Assembly (NCBI RefSeq): GCF_002286735.1
Contig: NZ_NRTA01000029.1
Location: forward strand, 1 to 54,930
Direction: 5' to 3'
Origin: Leptolyngbya sp. BC1307
GTDB taxonomy: Bacteria; Cyanobacteriota; Cyanobacteriia; Phormidesmidales; Phormidesmidaceae
DNA: 54,930 nucleotides
Shown here: positions 37,082 through 47,300 of the stretch, in pieces
How positions within the stretch are numbered: position 1 is the first letter of the stretch
How the letters are laid out: every line of letters begins with the position of its first letter
Position numbers and translations under genes: made by a program
The notes under the pieces: generated by a model
Seen by the model: the letters and a program-made list of their open reading frames with translations, nothing else
Database searches by the model: none
Told to the model about the DNA's origin: nothing

Positions 37082-38707
37082 TTACTTACGGAACATCTTC
37101 AGCATTCGCTGAGTAACTAGAAATCCGCCTGAGATATTGATAGTGCCAACCAGGATGGCGATCGCTCCCAATACAGTCGTCGTCGTCCATTCGCCCGAAA
37201 GCTGTAAAAGCCCGCCAATAACAATGATCCCACTAATCGCATTGGTCACACTCATCAGTGGCGTGTGCAGCGACGGGCTGACATTCCAAATCACCTGCCA
37301 GCCCACAAAGCAGGCCAAAATAAACACCGTAAAGTGCGATAGGAAAGAAGGTGGCGCGATCAGGCCAATCGCGATAATGCCGCTGGCCAGCGCAGTTAGC
37401 CCAACCCATTTGACCAGGGGTGAAGCCTTCTTCTCAGCGACAAGCGGCTGCACGACTGCTGCCGGTTTTGCTATGGGGGCAGGCGGTTTCTCCGGTTTGG
37501 GTGCTGGCCAGGTAACTTCGCCCTCGTAAGTGATCAGCGCGCCGCGAACGGCCTCATCTTCCAGGTCAATTTTGTAATCGTCTGAACCGCCCATGTCGCT
37601 GAGCAGGTGATACAAGTTGGTGCCGTATAGCTGGCTCGACTGGCTGGCCATGCGGCTAGGAAAATCGGTAATGCCCACAATCGTCACATCTTGATAGCTG
37701 TAAATTTCACCTGGCTGGGTCACCGCGCAGTTACCGCCCTGCTCAGCGGCCATATCGACTATGACCGAGCCTGGCTTCATACTCTCAACCATTTCCTGAG
37801 TCACCAGTAGCGGCGCACGCTTACCCGGGATCAGCGCTGTGGTGATGATAATGTCAACCTCTTTGGCCTGCTCTGCAAACAGCGCCATCTCCGCCGCGAT
37901 AAATTCTGGGCTCATCGTCTTGGCGTAGCCGCCCTCGCCCGAGCCGTCTTCTGCGAAGCTCAGCTCCAAAAATTCTGCCCCAAGGCTCTCTACCTGCTCT
38001 TTCGCCACCAGCCGCGTATCAAAGGCGCGTACAATTGCGCCCAGGCTTTTCGCCGCGCCAATGGCCGCGAGCCCGGCCACACCTGCGCCAATCACCATGA
38101 CCTTGCAGGGCGGCACCTTGCCTGCCGCCGTAATCTGCCCGGTAAAAAAGCGGCCAAACTGATTAGCAGCCTCAATCACGGCCCGGTAGCCCGCAATGTT
38201 GGCCATTGAGCTGAGCGCGTCCATCTTTTGGGCGCGGCTGATCCGGGGAATGGCGTCCATCGCCAGCACTATGGCCTGACGGCTAGAGAGATGGTTGACC
38301 AAATCTTGATTTTGAGCGGGCCAGATAAAGCTAATCAGCGATTGATCGGCGCTGAGCAGATCCGCTTCATGCTGGCCGTTGGGGTGATCTTGAGGGGGCT
38401 GCACCTTTAAGATGATGTCGGCTCGCTCCCACAGTTCGGTAGCCGTATTGATGATCTCGCAACCTGCCGCTTGGTAGGCCCTGTCGCTAAACTTTGCAGT
38501 CTCTCCAGCGGTGCGCTCTACTAATACTTCAAAACCGAGCTTTTGCAGCTTTTTCACCGTGTCGGGAGTAGCCGCCACCCGCCGCTCACCAGCGGCAATT
38601 TCTTTAGGGATACCAATCCTTTTGGCAGTTCTTTCTGTCGCTTCTGGGATCTGCTTAGGATCGGGAATGTTCTCCCGAGCAGCGTCCTTTTCAATTGAAA
38701 GGGTCAT
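37082..38707 (-). CDS. pntA: NAD(P) transhydrogenase subunit alpha (fused form)
   Basis: 541 residues from ATG at 38707; a TTG at 38731 is in frame. NAD-binding domain ([43 protein letters not shown]), then a Pro/Ala linker and four transmembrane helices ([67 protein letters not shown]). Both alpha parts are in one chain, as in E. coli. pntA and pntB form an operon. Confidence 0.96.
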   Translation of the reverse strand: MTLSIEKDAARENIPDPKQIPEATERTAKRIGIPKEIAAGERRVAATPDTVKKLQKLGFEVLVERTAGETAKFSDRAYQAAGCEIINTATELWERADIILKVQPPQDHPNGQHEADLLSADQSLISFIWPAQNQDLVNHLSSRQAIVLAMDAIPRISRAQKMDALSSMANIAGYRAVIEAANQFGRFFTGQITAAGKVPPCKVMVIGAGVAGLAAIGAAKSLGAIVRAFDTRLVAKEQVESLGAEFLELSFAEDGSGEGGYAKTMSPEFIAAEMALFAEQAKEVDIIITTALIPGKRAPLLVTQEMVESMKPGSVIVDMAAEQGGNCAVTQPGEIYSYQDVTIVGITDFPSRMASQSSQLYGTNLYHLLSDMGGSDDYKIDLEDEAVRGALITYEGEVTWPAPKPEKPPAPIAKPAAVVQPLVAEKKASPLVKWVGLTALASGIIAIGLIAPPSFLSHFTVFILACFVGWQVIWNVSPSLHTPLMSVTNAISGIIVIGGLLQLSGEWTTTTVLGAIAILVGTINISGGFLVTQRMLKMFRK

Positions 38708-39066
38708 GGCATTTCCACTATGGCTGTGCAATCAGCATTTGAGTTAAATACTGGCAGAATAGAAATGCGATGCGAAAGGGGCAATTACAAAGGTTGATGT
38801 CTGTTTGCAAAAGTTTTTGAAGGGCCTAATCCCGCTTCTGTCTGGAATTCATCTAAGCTTTATCTGGAATTCGTTCGAGGTTTATTCAAGGTTAACTGGT
38901 CTCACTAGCCAATTCACTTGAGAAACCGTCCACCTGGATAAGCGCGTGTTCTTCAGGCAGTGTTAAACGTAATATAAGGAGAGCGCTGCACCTGTCTAGT
39001 CAAGTTGAACGGCTGCGCTTAACTTCATTAAGTCAACTCACCCCCTGTTTTGAGGAGTTCTCGCGA
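38708..39066. other. Divergent promoter region between pntA and the DUF2808 gene
   Basis: No gene. It contains a repeated CTGGAATTC word (38841, 38863). It must hold promoters for pntAB (minus) and the DUF2808 gene (plus); boxes not assigned with confidence. Confidence 0.45.
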
Positions 39067-39648
39067 ATGTCTGCTAAGCGTTCTATGTATCGTTTTTTAT
39101 CAGGAGTGGCCCTGTCCGGCGCAGCGATCGCCACTACCCTGACGGCTCTACCAGTTCAGCCTGGAGTCGCTCAAACCAACCAGGGGATCACGCTGTTTGG
39201 CGGCGTAGATTCAGAGTTTCGCCTGCCTTATACCCTGCGTAACAACCAGCCTCGCAGCACCCGAGCAGCTTATTACCTGCGCGTGCCAGGTACTCGCATC
39301 GAGAGCGCAGCTTCCCAGCTGCGCATCAGCTATCCTGAAGCCTTTACCAACCGCAGCGGCGCTTTTGACATTGACCAGATCACGGTACGCCGGGGGCGAG
39401 GCTCAGGCGGGCGTGAAATTCCGGTCGATGAAGTAGTTTGGACGCCCGAATCGAGTCAGTTAGACATTTATCTCACTGAAGACATTCCTGCTGACACCAG
39501 CTTTGTGATTGCGATGGAAGGCATTCGCAACCCCAACCGCTTTGGCATGCACCGCTTTAACCTGCAGGCTGAATCGCGCGGTGATGTGCTCCCTCGCTAC
39601 TTAGGCACCTGGGAACTGCTGGTTGCAGAAGATATGGGCAACCGGTAG
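39067..39648 (+). CDS. DUF2808 exported protein
   Basis: 193 residues with a typical signal peptide (RFLSGVALSGAAIATTLTALP, cleavage near VAQT). The mature part has the DUF2808 pattern: FGGVDSEFRLPYTLRNNQ, AAYYLRVPGTRIESAASQL, ISYPEAF and a beta-rich remainder (NRFGMHRFNLQAE). Periplasmic or cell-surface family found in cyanobacteria; function unknown. Located upstream of rpmH. Confidence 0.88.
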   Translation: MSAKRSMYRFLSGVALSGAAIATTLTALPVQPGVAQTNQGITLFGGVDSEFRLPYTLRNNQPRSTRAAYYLRVPGTRIESAASQLRISYPEAFTNRSGAFDIDQITVRRGRGSGGREIPVDEVVWTPESSQLDIYLTEDIPADTSFVIAMEGIRNPNRFGMHRFNLQAESRGDVLPRYLGTWELLVAEDMGNR

Positions 39649-39784
39649 AATAGTGGGTCTGTGCTTGCCCCACCCTACCGATTTCTCTAGGGCGGCAAGC
39701 ACCCGATAGCTTTAAGTGCAAAGCCTGAAAAAGGTCGTATGTAAAGCTGTAGCAGTAGGATCTCACACTCAGGAATATTGAATC

Positions 39785-39922
39785 ATGACAAAGCGTACTC
39801 TCGGGGGAACCTCCCGCAAGCGCAAGAGAGTTTCTGGCTTCAGAGCTAGAATGCGCACTAAAAATGGCCGCAATGTAATCAAGGCTCGTCGCAGCAAAGG
39901 CCGGGCTAGGCTCGCTGCTTAG
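39785..39922 (+). CDS. rpmH: 50S ribosomal protein L34
   Basis: 45 residues: [19 protein letters not shown], ending [11 protein letters not shown], the complete highly basic L34. It forms the classic pair with rnpA, 59 bp downstream. Confidence 0.97.
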   Translation: MTKRTLGGTSRKRKRVSGFRARMRTKNGRNVIKARRSKGRARLAA

Positions 39923-39981
39923 ATCAAGCTCAAATCGGCAATAAGACTGTATTCTCAGGCTTGCTTCCGTAGGATTTTACT

Positions 39982-40410
39982 GTGGCGCTACCCCAACAAA
40001 ATCGGCTGAAATCGTCTCGTGATTTTGGTCGGGTGCATCGACGGGGGGCGCGGGCGGCGACCCATCACTTAGCTGCCCGCGCGCTAAAGCCTAAAATGTT
40101 GCCAACTGAGCGAGCAAGCGATAATCGCATCAGCGCAGATGGCCAGCCGTCTGCGCTGGTCTCGTCTTTTGGCATTTCTATCAGCCGCAAGGTAAGCAAA
40201 CGAGCGGTCGTGCGCAACCGTATCAAGCGGCAGATCAGGGCAGTTCTCCAGCGATTTTTACCCGATGTTGCACCCGGCTGGCAGGTGGTTATCGTTGTGC
40301 GTTCGGCGGCAGTGGAGTGCGAATTTGACGACTTTTTGCGAGAATTAGAATATCTGCTGAAAAAGCTAGGAATATTTACGCAATCACGAGAGGGACGGCA
40401 TGGCAATTAG
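39982..40410 (+). CDS. rnpA: Ribonuclease P protein component
   Basis: 142 residues, protein subunit of RNase P, which trims tRNA 5' leaders. The signature RNR motif is present (SKRAVVRNRIKRQIRAVL), after RLKSSRDFGRVHRRG. It has an insertion of ~20 residues between the first helix and the RNR strand (KPKMLPTERASDNRIS) compared with E. coli. Overlaps the PH-domain gene by 11 bases. Confidence 0.95.
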   Translation: MALPQQNRLKSSRDFGRVHRRGARAATHHLAARALKPKMLPTERASDNRISADGQPSALVSSFGISISRKVSKRAVVRNRIKRQIRAVLQRFLPDVAPGWQVVIVVRSAAVECEFDDFLRELEYLLKKLGIFTQSREGRHGN

Positions 40411-40792
40411 CGAAGACGTATATTATGAGGGGGGTCCTCATGTGGGTGACCTGATTTTTAATATTGCGTTGGCCTTTACTATTATTTGCATTCCCTTGAC
40501 GGTGGGCGCAGTGGTCAGAGCGCTCTGGTTGCGCTACCGGATCACCAGTCGGCGCATCTCGATTACTGGGGGGTGGATGGGGCGCGATCGCACTGACCTG
40601 ATCTACTCAGAAGTTGCCAAAGTCGTCACCGTGCCAAGAGGGCTTGGGCTGTGGGGTGACATGGTGATTACGCTCAAAGACGGTAGCCGGTTTGAGCTGC
40701 GCGCTGTGCCCAAGTTCAGAGATATCTTTGACTACATCACCGATAAGATTTCTCCTCAGGCAAAAGTTGCTAGCGGCGCAATCGGCGTTTAG
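40400..40792 (+). CDS. PH-domain (bPH2) membrane protein
   Basis: 130 residues. One hydrophobic helix (LIFNIALAFTIICIPLTVGAVVRAL) precedes a bacterial PH2 domain: RYRITSRRISITGGWMGRDRTDLIYSEVAKV (shown by its parts, RISITGG and DLIYSEV) and FELRAVPKF. Found between rnpA and yidC in cyanobacteria; role in membrane insertion unclear. Confidence 0.88.
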   Translation: MAISEDVYYEGGPHVGDLIFNIALAFTIICIPLTVGAVVRALWLRYRITSRRISITGGWMGRDRTDLIYSEVAKVVTVPRGLGLWGDMVITLKDGSRFELRAVPKFRDIFDYITDKISPQAKVASGAIGV

Positions 40793-40841
40793 AGACTTGT
40801 ATCTTCGATTACGATGGTCATGCTCATGGCTGGTCTCAGGG

Positions 40842-40855
40842 TTCGGTTAACCGAA
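40842..40855. promoter_or_regulatory. 14-bp perfect palindrome upstream of yidC
   Basis: TTCGGTTAACCGAA, a zero-loop perfect palindrome 120 bp before the yidC ATG. Such a site suits a dimeric regulator, but none can be named. Confidence 0.55.
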
Positions 40856-40977
40856 AAATAGGCCAGTCGGCCACTGCGCAGAACGCATTACTTGCTAGAT
40901 TGATCCCGCATTCGGTCGTCAATACCCCTAATATTCAGATAAATTAAAGTCAACAGCTTTCACATAAGAGCGCACGC

Positions 40978-42216
40978 ATGGACTTCGGTATCGGCTTCCT
41001 TTCGAACAATATAATGCTGCCAATCCTGGATTTTTTCTACGGGGTTGTGCCTAGCTATGGGTTGGCAATTGTTGCCCTCACCTTAGTCATTCGCTTTGCG
41101 CTCTATCCGCTGAATGCGGGCTCTATTCGCAATATGCGAAAGATGAAGGTGGCCAACCCGATCATGCAAAAGCGCATGGCGGAAATTAAAGAGCGCTACA
41201 AAGACGATCCGGTCAAGCAGCAAGAAGAAATCAAAGGAATCTACGGTGAGTTTGGCAATCCGCTGGCGGGCTGCTTCCCGGTCATTCTGCAGATGCCGAT
41301 TTTGTTTGCGCTGTTTGCGACGCTGCGAGGGTCACCGTTTGCGAATACCAACCTGCCGGTCAATCTGAAAATTGTGCCTCAAGAGGCGATAGAGCAAGTA
41401 GAGCAATCCCCTTTGGTTGCCAAGCCCAGCAACATCTTTGTAGCCGATGGTGAGCACTTTCGCGTGGGGGCGGTAGTGCCGACTGGCAGCGTCTTAGGCG
41501 TGGGTGACGCCACTAAAATTGAGCTGCGCTCCATAGACAACAAGTCTTTAGACGAGCTGAGAGCTGAGTATAGAGAAGAAGGTGTCGATATAGCGCCTGA
41601 ATGGAAAATCACAAAAGGCGACGACATCGCAACGATCCAGCAGGACGGTACGCTCAAGGCGTTGGCTCCCGGTGATGTTACCGTTCAAGCTGAGGTGCCG
41701 GGTCTGGCGGCTGACAAGGGCTTTTTATTCATTGAGAAGCTGGGCCGCATTGGGGTCACTGGCGACAATGGAGAAATCCACTGGGACATTCTCGGGATGA
41801 TCATTTTCTTTGGATTGAGCCTGTACGCCAGCCAGCAGATTACGGGGGCTCAAAGCGGTGGCGGCGACCAAAACGATCAGCAGCAGGCGATCGCTAAATT
41901 CACGCCGATTCTTTTCTCAGGCATGTTTCTCTTTTTCCCCCTACCGGCTGGGGTGCTGATGTACATGGTGATTGCCAACGTCTTTCAGACGGCACAGTCA
42001 TTTATTCTCTCCAGAGAGCCCCTACCTGAAAATCTGCAAAAGCTGGTAGATGCCCAAGAAGCTAAACCGGCTGTTGCCTCAGGAGACGGGCGCGAGCAGC
42101 TCGCTTTTGAACCCGGCGCGGCTAAGCGGGCAGCAGCTAAAAGTGCCGACAGCAAGGATAAAGGCAGCAAATCGGGTAAATCTGGCTCTAAGAAGGTCTC
42201 TAAGAAGAAAACTTAG
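40978..42216 (+). CDS. yidC: Membrane protein insertase YidC
   Basis: 412 residues. TM1 ([33 protein letters not shown], given in parts), cytoplasmic hairpin ([16 protein letters not shown]), TM2 ([19 protein letters not shown]), a periplasmic insert of ~110 residues, and TM3-5 ([41 protein letters not shown]). Basic C-terminal tail [12 protein letters not shown]. It inserts thylakoid and plasma membrane proteins. The insert resembles an Ig-like (Big2) module. Confidence 0.95.
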   Translation: MDFGIGFLSNNIMLPILDFFYGVVPSYGLAIVALTLVIRFALYPLNAGSIRNMRKMKVANPIMQKRMAEIKERYKDDPVKQQEEIKGIYGEFGNPLAGCFPVILQMPILFALFATLRGSPFANTNLPVNLKIVPQEAIEQVEQSPLVAKPSNIFVADGEHFRVGAVVPTGSVLGVGDATKIELRSIDNKSLDELRAEYREEGVDIAPEWKITKGDDIATIQQDGTLKALAPGDVTVQAEVPGLAADKGFLFIEKLGRIGVTGDNGEIHWDILGMIIFFGLSLYASQQITGAQSGGGDQNDQQQAIAKFTPILFSGMFLFFPLPAGVLMYMVIANVFQTAQSFILSREPLPENLQKLVDAQEAKPAVASGDGREQLAFEPGAAKRAAAKSADSKDKGSKSGKSGSKKVSKKKT

Positions 42217-42477
42217 ACTAGCGGGCACTGCCAAAAACTATTCAAAAACCCCATCCCAGCAAAATATTTTGAGCTGATGGCTCATCTGTCTCTAGGCGGG
42301 TGAGCCATTGCGCTTAAGAGTGCTAAGGGAGCGCTAGGGGAGCAGCGCAGGTAAAGCGGTTTCCCAGTCACAAATTCAGTTAAGGGGCATGTAGATTGAT
42401 AGGATAGACCTTACGCATCAGCGCGGGAGCAATACAGACCTGTCAGGCAGGCAGGCAAAGGGAGGCTATACGGGAAA

Positions 42478-43005
42478 ATGAGCACATCAACTGAAAAGAG
42501 CATTAGCTGGCTAGAGGAACTACTGAAGCTGCAGGGTCTTGAAACTCAGGTGAGCAGCAGCCAGACGACAGGAGAGTTGGGCGACGATAGCCATTGGCTC
42601 ACAATTGATACTACGCCCCTAACTGAGGCCCAAATAGACGGGCTCATTGGCGATCGCGGCCAGGTTCTTGACGCTATCCAGTATTTGGCCAATACCGTCT
42701 TGAATATGGGCCGCGAACCGGATGAGCAGCGGGCCTATACGGTTGAAATTAATGGCTACCGGCAGCAGCGTCAGACTGAGCTGAAGGCCATTGGCGAAGC
42801 CGCCGCCGAAAAAGTCATTGCCGACGGCGAAGAATATGAAATCAAAGGACTCTCTGCGGCTGAGCGCCGTCAGATTCACGGCTTGCTGGGTGACTATGAG
42901 CAGCTAGAGACTTTCAGTCGAGGGCATGAGCCTAACCGCCATCTGGTCGTTAAGCTAGCAGGAGAGACTGACGATGACGAAGATGCGGGCACCGAGGAAG
43001 AATAA
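42478..43005 (+). CDS. Jag/KhpB RNA-binding protein (KH-R3H)
   Basis: 175 residues. A KH-like domain (TPLTEAQIDGLIGDRGQVLDAIQYLAN) and a C-terminal R3H domain (LSAAERRQIHGLLGDYEQLE; EPNRHLVVKL). It is linked to YidC genomically in many bacteria and binds small RNAs or mRNA with KhpA in some. Acidic tail. ATG at 42478, 260 bp after yidC. Confidence 0.9.
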   Translation: MSTSTEKSISWLEELLKLQGLETQVSSSQTTGELGDDSHWLTIDTTPLTEAQIDGLIGDRGQVLDAIQYLANTVLNMGREPDEQRAYTVEINGYRQQRQTELKAIGEAAAEKVIADGEEYEIKGLSAAERRQIHGLLGDYEQLETFSRGHEPNRHLVVKLAGETDDDEDAGTEEE

Positions 43006-43042
43006 GCCCAGCTGACAGCCTCCAACCGCGCAGATATCATAG

Positions 43043-43068
43043 ACAGACCCCAGAGACAGATCCCAGAG
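43043..43068. repeat. 13-bp tandem duplication before the DUF177 gene
   Basis: ACAGACCCCAGAG then ACAGATCCCAGAG, one mismatch, ending just before the ATG of the DUF177 gene at 43072. Confidence 0.8.
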
Positions 43069-43071
43069 ACG

Positions 43072-43569
43072 ATGAGAGCCATTCATATTCCGCAGATTTT
43101 AACGGCCCCGAACCGCACTATCTCGCTCGATGTCGCAGAGCATTTGCCTGAGTTAGAAACGCTGACGCCGGTTATAGGGGAGATGAGCGTCACGCACGAG
43201 GGCACATATCTGAACGTGAGAGCCCAGGCCAATGCGATTATGACTTTGGAGTGCGATCGCTGCCTGAACAGCTACAACGCGCGTATCCAGGTAAACGCTT
43301 CAGAGCTGGTCTGGCTCGAAGAGGCTGCTCCCGAAGCTGGCAGCGTAGAAACCGAAGTTGAGCTAGAAGACCTGGTCGAGTCGCTGTCGCCGCAGGGATA
43401 CTTTCATCCGGGGGAGTGGCTGTATGAGCAGATGTGTCTGGCCATTCCGCAAAAGCAGATTTGCCGCCCGGGCTGTCAGGGCATTGAAGTGAAAAATAAT
43501 CCACCGCAGATAGAGATTGACCACCGCTGGGCGGCCCTGTCTTCGCTTAAGCAGCAGCTATCTGAGTAG
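43072..43569 (+). CDS. YceD/DUF177 family protein
   Basis: 165 residues with the YceD CxxC motif LECDRCLNSYNARI and a C-terminal CRPGCQGIE, plus a central acidic stretch. DUF177/YceD proteins often precede rpmF or lie in the rnpA-yidC cluster and participate in 23S rRNA metabolism in plants and bacteria. Start at ATG 43072. Confidence 0.9.
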   Translation: MRAIHIPQILTAPNRTISLDVAEHLPELETLTPVIGEMSVTHEGTYLNVRAQANAIMTLECDRCLNSYNARIQVNASELVWLEEAAPEAGSVETEVELEDLVESLSPQGYFHPGEWLYEQMCLAIPQKQICRPGCQGIEVKNNPPQIEIDHRWAALSSLKQQLSE

Positions 43570-43857
43570 GCACAGCAAAGAGCCTGATGCGAGAATTAGC
43601 TAGAGAGCTACCGCTGGAATCTTCTAAATCCGGACAGTTTTAACTGGAATCTGATTATCTTTTTGATTGGGTTCTATCGATATACATTTGAGTTGGCAAT
43701 GTTTGCCATATCTCGATTGATCCGGATAGTAAGAAGCTACGAAATCAGGCAGTATGCTCTCATCTCAAGCTTGAGAAATTAATGGGTAAAATCCGTATTC
43801 TTTCGGTAGCTAGCTCCAGAGGGATCGTTCAATACCCTTTTGAGCCAGGGCATTCAC

Positions 43858-43935
43858 AGATAAAAACGATTGCTTGGCGCAGTTTTTATCTATTCACAAA
43901 CTTATAAAGTTGACATAACGCCTCAATGAGGTTTG
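43858..43935 (+). promoter_or_regulatory. Cluster of palindromes in the leader of the mosaic protein gene
   Basis: AGATAAAAAC (43858-43867) pairs with GTTTTTATCT (43882-43891) around a 14-nt loop; both arms are flanked by ATTCACA direct repeats. AACTTATAAAGTT and CCTCAATGAGG follow within 45 bp. The repeat density suggests operator sites or a structured RNA. Confidence 0.55.
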
Positions 43936-44005
43936 AATGGGATGGGTTAATTCAAAGACATTGCTATGTCCGCTCGATCATCGTCACTGATTGAGTGCAT
44001 CTGCC

Positions 44006-44042
44006 GAAGTTGTAATACTGAAGTTGTAATACTGAAGTTGTT
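44006..44042. repeat. 14-bp tandem repeat
   Basis: GAAGTTGTAATACT twice (44006-44033), then GAAGTTGTT. Private to this intergenic region. Confidence 0.88.
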
Positions 44043-44337
44043 TAAGCAAAGGACATTCTTTTCTATTCATTCTTGTCTCTATTTGCCCCAATAGATAGCT
44101 TCTTACTCTCTTTAACGACTGTCGGCAACCTTTATCTTTTAACAGCCTGAAAGCTTTCGTCGCAAACTTCAATAGGTTTGCGATCGCTCATCTTGCAGTT
44201 CTATCGCGCTTGACTTCTCGTTAGCAGCGTTTGGCGTGCGGTTCACTGTGCGGGTAGAGCAGGCTGTCATTTTTTTGAGGCTGCGTAACGGGTGCTTTTA
44301 CCGATCACCGTTACCCAACTTTTTAAGGACAGGAATC

Positions 44338-47300
44338 ATGGAAAATGCATCGATGGCATCCACTGGGATGGCACATAACGCTGGGCACAATCCTCATTCA
44401 ATGGCAGATGATCCTAAAAGACATCAGGATCACGAGGCTTTTGCCAAGCTGATGGCGGCAGCGACGCCTACCCACACAGCAATCAAAAGCGGGGCTTGGT
44501 CTGATCCTCAAACCTGGCAAAATGGCCGGGTTCCGGACGCTAACGCCACAGCGCTGATCAAGCAGGGGACGACGGTTACCTACGATCAGGTCAGTGACGC
44601 TCGGCTCCGAACGATCATCAACCAGGGAAATCTCAAGTTTGCAGCTAACAAAGACACTCAGCTCCTGGTTGAGACGATACTCAACGGGCCAGAAGGGAAG
44701 CTGGATATCGGCGCTGAAAATCAGGCGGTCGCGGCTGACAAAAAAGCCAGAATTATCTTTACCAGCGATCGCACCATCAACACCCAGTGGGACCCGACTC
44801 AGCTCAGTAAAGGGCTAGTCAGCCACGGTGAAGTCAATATCTACGGCGCAGACAAGCTCGATAAAGTGGCCCTCGCCGGAGATGCGACCGCCAGCAGCAG
44901 CGTGTTGACCTTTAAGCAAGCGCCCACGGGCTGGCAGATTGGCGACAAAATTGTCTTAGGCGGTACCGGCTACGGCTGGAACGGCACCGACGCCGACAAC
45001 TCCCGCCTGCAGGATGAGGTGCTCACGGTAACGGCTATCAACGGCAACCAAGTGAGCTTTGTCAATGACGATATTGAGTCGGGCGATCGCAACGTTCTCA
45101 GATTTGACCACACGCGCAGCGACATTACCGCCACCAATCAGCTCAGCCTCTACGCGGCTAACCTCACCCGCAACGTCAGCTTTGAAACTGAGAACGGTAA
45201 AAATGTGCCGATTGACCGTCGCGCCCATGTGATGCTGATGCACAGCCCCAAAGTCAACGTGCTCAACGCGGGCTTTTATGACTTGGGCCGCTCAGACAAG
45301 TCTAAGGTAGTTGACGATATCGGCAAAAATGTAGACGGCTCTAACGGCAACGGCTCTAATATTCGGGGCCGCTACTCGCTGCATCTTCACCGCACAGGCG
45401 CAGACAGTCTGGATGGTCAAGCGGCCCTGCTGCGCGGCAACGCGGTCGTCGGTAGCCCAGGCTGGGGAATTGTGCAGCACGACAGTCATGCCGGGCTCGA
45501 AGACAACATAGTCTTTGATGTGGTTGGCTCTGGTATTGTTGCCGAATCAGGCAACGAGATTGGCTGGTGGACTGACAATATGGTGATTAAAACAACTGGC
45601 GCGCAGGGGAAGGGTGACAGCCAGCGAGAGACCCGCGACAATCGCTTTGACTTTGGCTTTGAGGGCGACGGCTACTGGATTCAGGGAGCCGCTCAGGTCA
45701 AAAACAAAGACAACAAAGCAGTCAGCTCTAATCGCACCGGGATGACTCTCTTTGGTAGCGTTCTTGCGCCTAAAGGCCGCTTCCGCGATCAAGAGACTAT
45801 CTTAGTCAAAAATCTACCGGCAGAGCTGCAAAAACTCTTTCCCAAAGACCAGACTGAGGTGGACGTTCGCGATGTGCCCATGGCCCGCATTAGTGGCTTT
45901 GAGAGCTACAACGCACATACGGGCTTCCAGGTTTGGGGGCACCAGACCAACTTCGACGGCGAGGGGGATTTTAGTAGCCAAGATGTTAAAACGGCTCATC
46001 AGGGGCGATCGCTCATCGACAACTTCAAACTCTGGGGCAATCGCTGGACAGGCGCGGTCGTTCAGTACAGCACCCATATCGATCTCAAAGATGGCTTAAT
46101 CTTAGGTAGAGGCGCTGACAAAATCAGCGGCGGCCAGGGCTTATCCAACAACCACGCTAGCTTTGGGACTACCTATGACAACCTGACAATCGCTGGGTTT
46201 TCAGAAGGCGTACAGTTTGAATACCCCAACAACGACAAAGACTTTATCAGCCCCGAGCTAAAAAACAGCAAGCTGTTTAACAACACTTACCACCTCGCTA
46301 AAGTCGGTCATCGAGGCCCAATAGACGGACGGCCCTCTGACTTTGGTTCGTTTGTAAAGCTCAGCAATAACCAGTTTGCAGAGCAGCAGAACAATCGCGC
46401 GCCAGTCGCGAAGTTTAGCAATAAGGGCATTGGCGGGCTCGCTGTCCAGCTAGATGGCAGCGCTTCCTCTGATCTCGATCCGCTGCGTTCGGCTGATGGT
46501 TCGCCGCGATCGCTCGCCAGCAAAGGCATTGCTGCCTATGGCTGGGATCTTAACAACGACGGCAAAATTGACCGCTTTGGCCGCACTATCAGCCATGTTT
46601 TCGACCAGGCAGGTAGCCGCGATGTCAGCCTGACCGTGCTCGATAGCCAGGGAAAAGCCTCCACACTTACTCAAAAGATCGATGTAAAACCAACGGCCTA
46701 CGCCAATGCCCTTAAAGACGGCGCTTTTAACAGCGGGACTAAACTGAGCGAAGGGTGGAAAAGCGGCAGCGGATCGTCCGACCAGGGCTGGTATGCCGAC
46801 AAAGGCGTCAGCCTTGCCGATGGCGCTGCCAAGCTCTCAGCAGCCGGTGACTGGGGCAATTTCTTAGGCCAGGTGATCCGAGATCAGCAGGTTCGACGCG
46901 GGCAGCAAAAGCTCAGCTTTAAGCTCAAAAATCTGGAAGGTTCGACCGGAAAGCCCTGGGAAAGAAACGAAATTAAGGTCACGCTCTGGGGCGTGAACGG
47001 CCAGTTTAACAACAACCCCTGGGAGGGAACCGGCCCCACTCAGCCGGGGACTTTGCCCATGCAGCGCACCCAGCTAGTCAGCAAAGCGTTCGGCGGTGAA
47101 GCGGGTGAGTTCTTCGATTGGAAGAACTTCAATATGGATGTCAATTTGGGTAAAGGCTACGACTATCTCCTATTTCAGGTGAGTACGACTCGTACTAACA
47201 ACCCTCAAGACTATGTCGCCATTGACAATATCTCTTTGACCGGGGCGGCAGATACCCTATCGAAGCCCAGCGGCGAGACGGCGGTACTGTCTAGTAACAT

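Larger units (their letters stand above)
43570..44337. other. 768-bp non-coding region with several inverted repeats
   Basis: No supportable gene; a minus-strand frame at 43984-44172 overlaps tandem repeats and looks spurious. The AT-rich centre (43640-43950) has the palindromes TGGCAATGTTTGCCA (around 43695), AGATAAAAAC/GTTTTTATCT, AACTTATAAAGTT and CCTCAATGAGG. These lie upstream of the mosaic G8 protein gene and probably control it. Confidence 0.55.

Noticed and set aside
38708-39784. Possible replication origin next to rpmH
   Set aside because: No cluster of DnaA boxes (TTATCCACA or close variants) and no dnaA or dnaN nearby.
43984-44172. 62-codon minus-strand frame in the long leader
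   Set aside because: It runs through a 14-bp tandem repeat and lacks coding features; the region looks regulatory.
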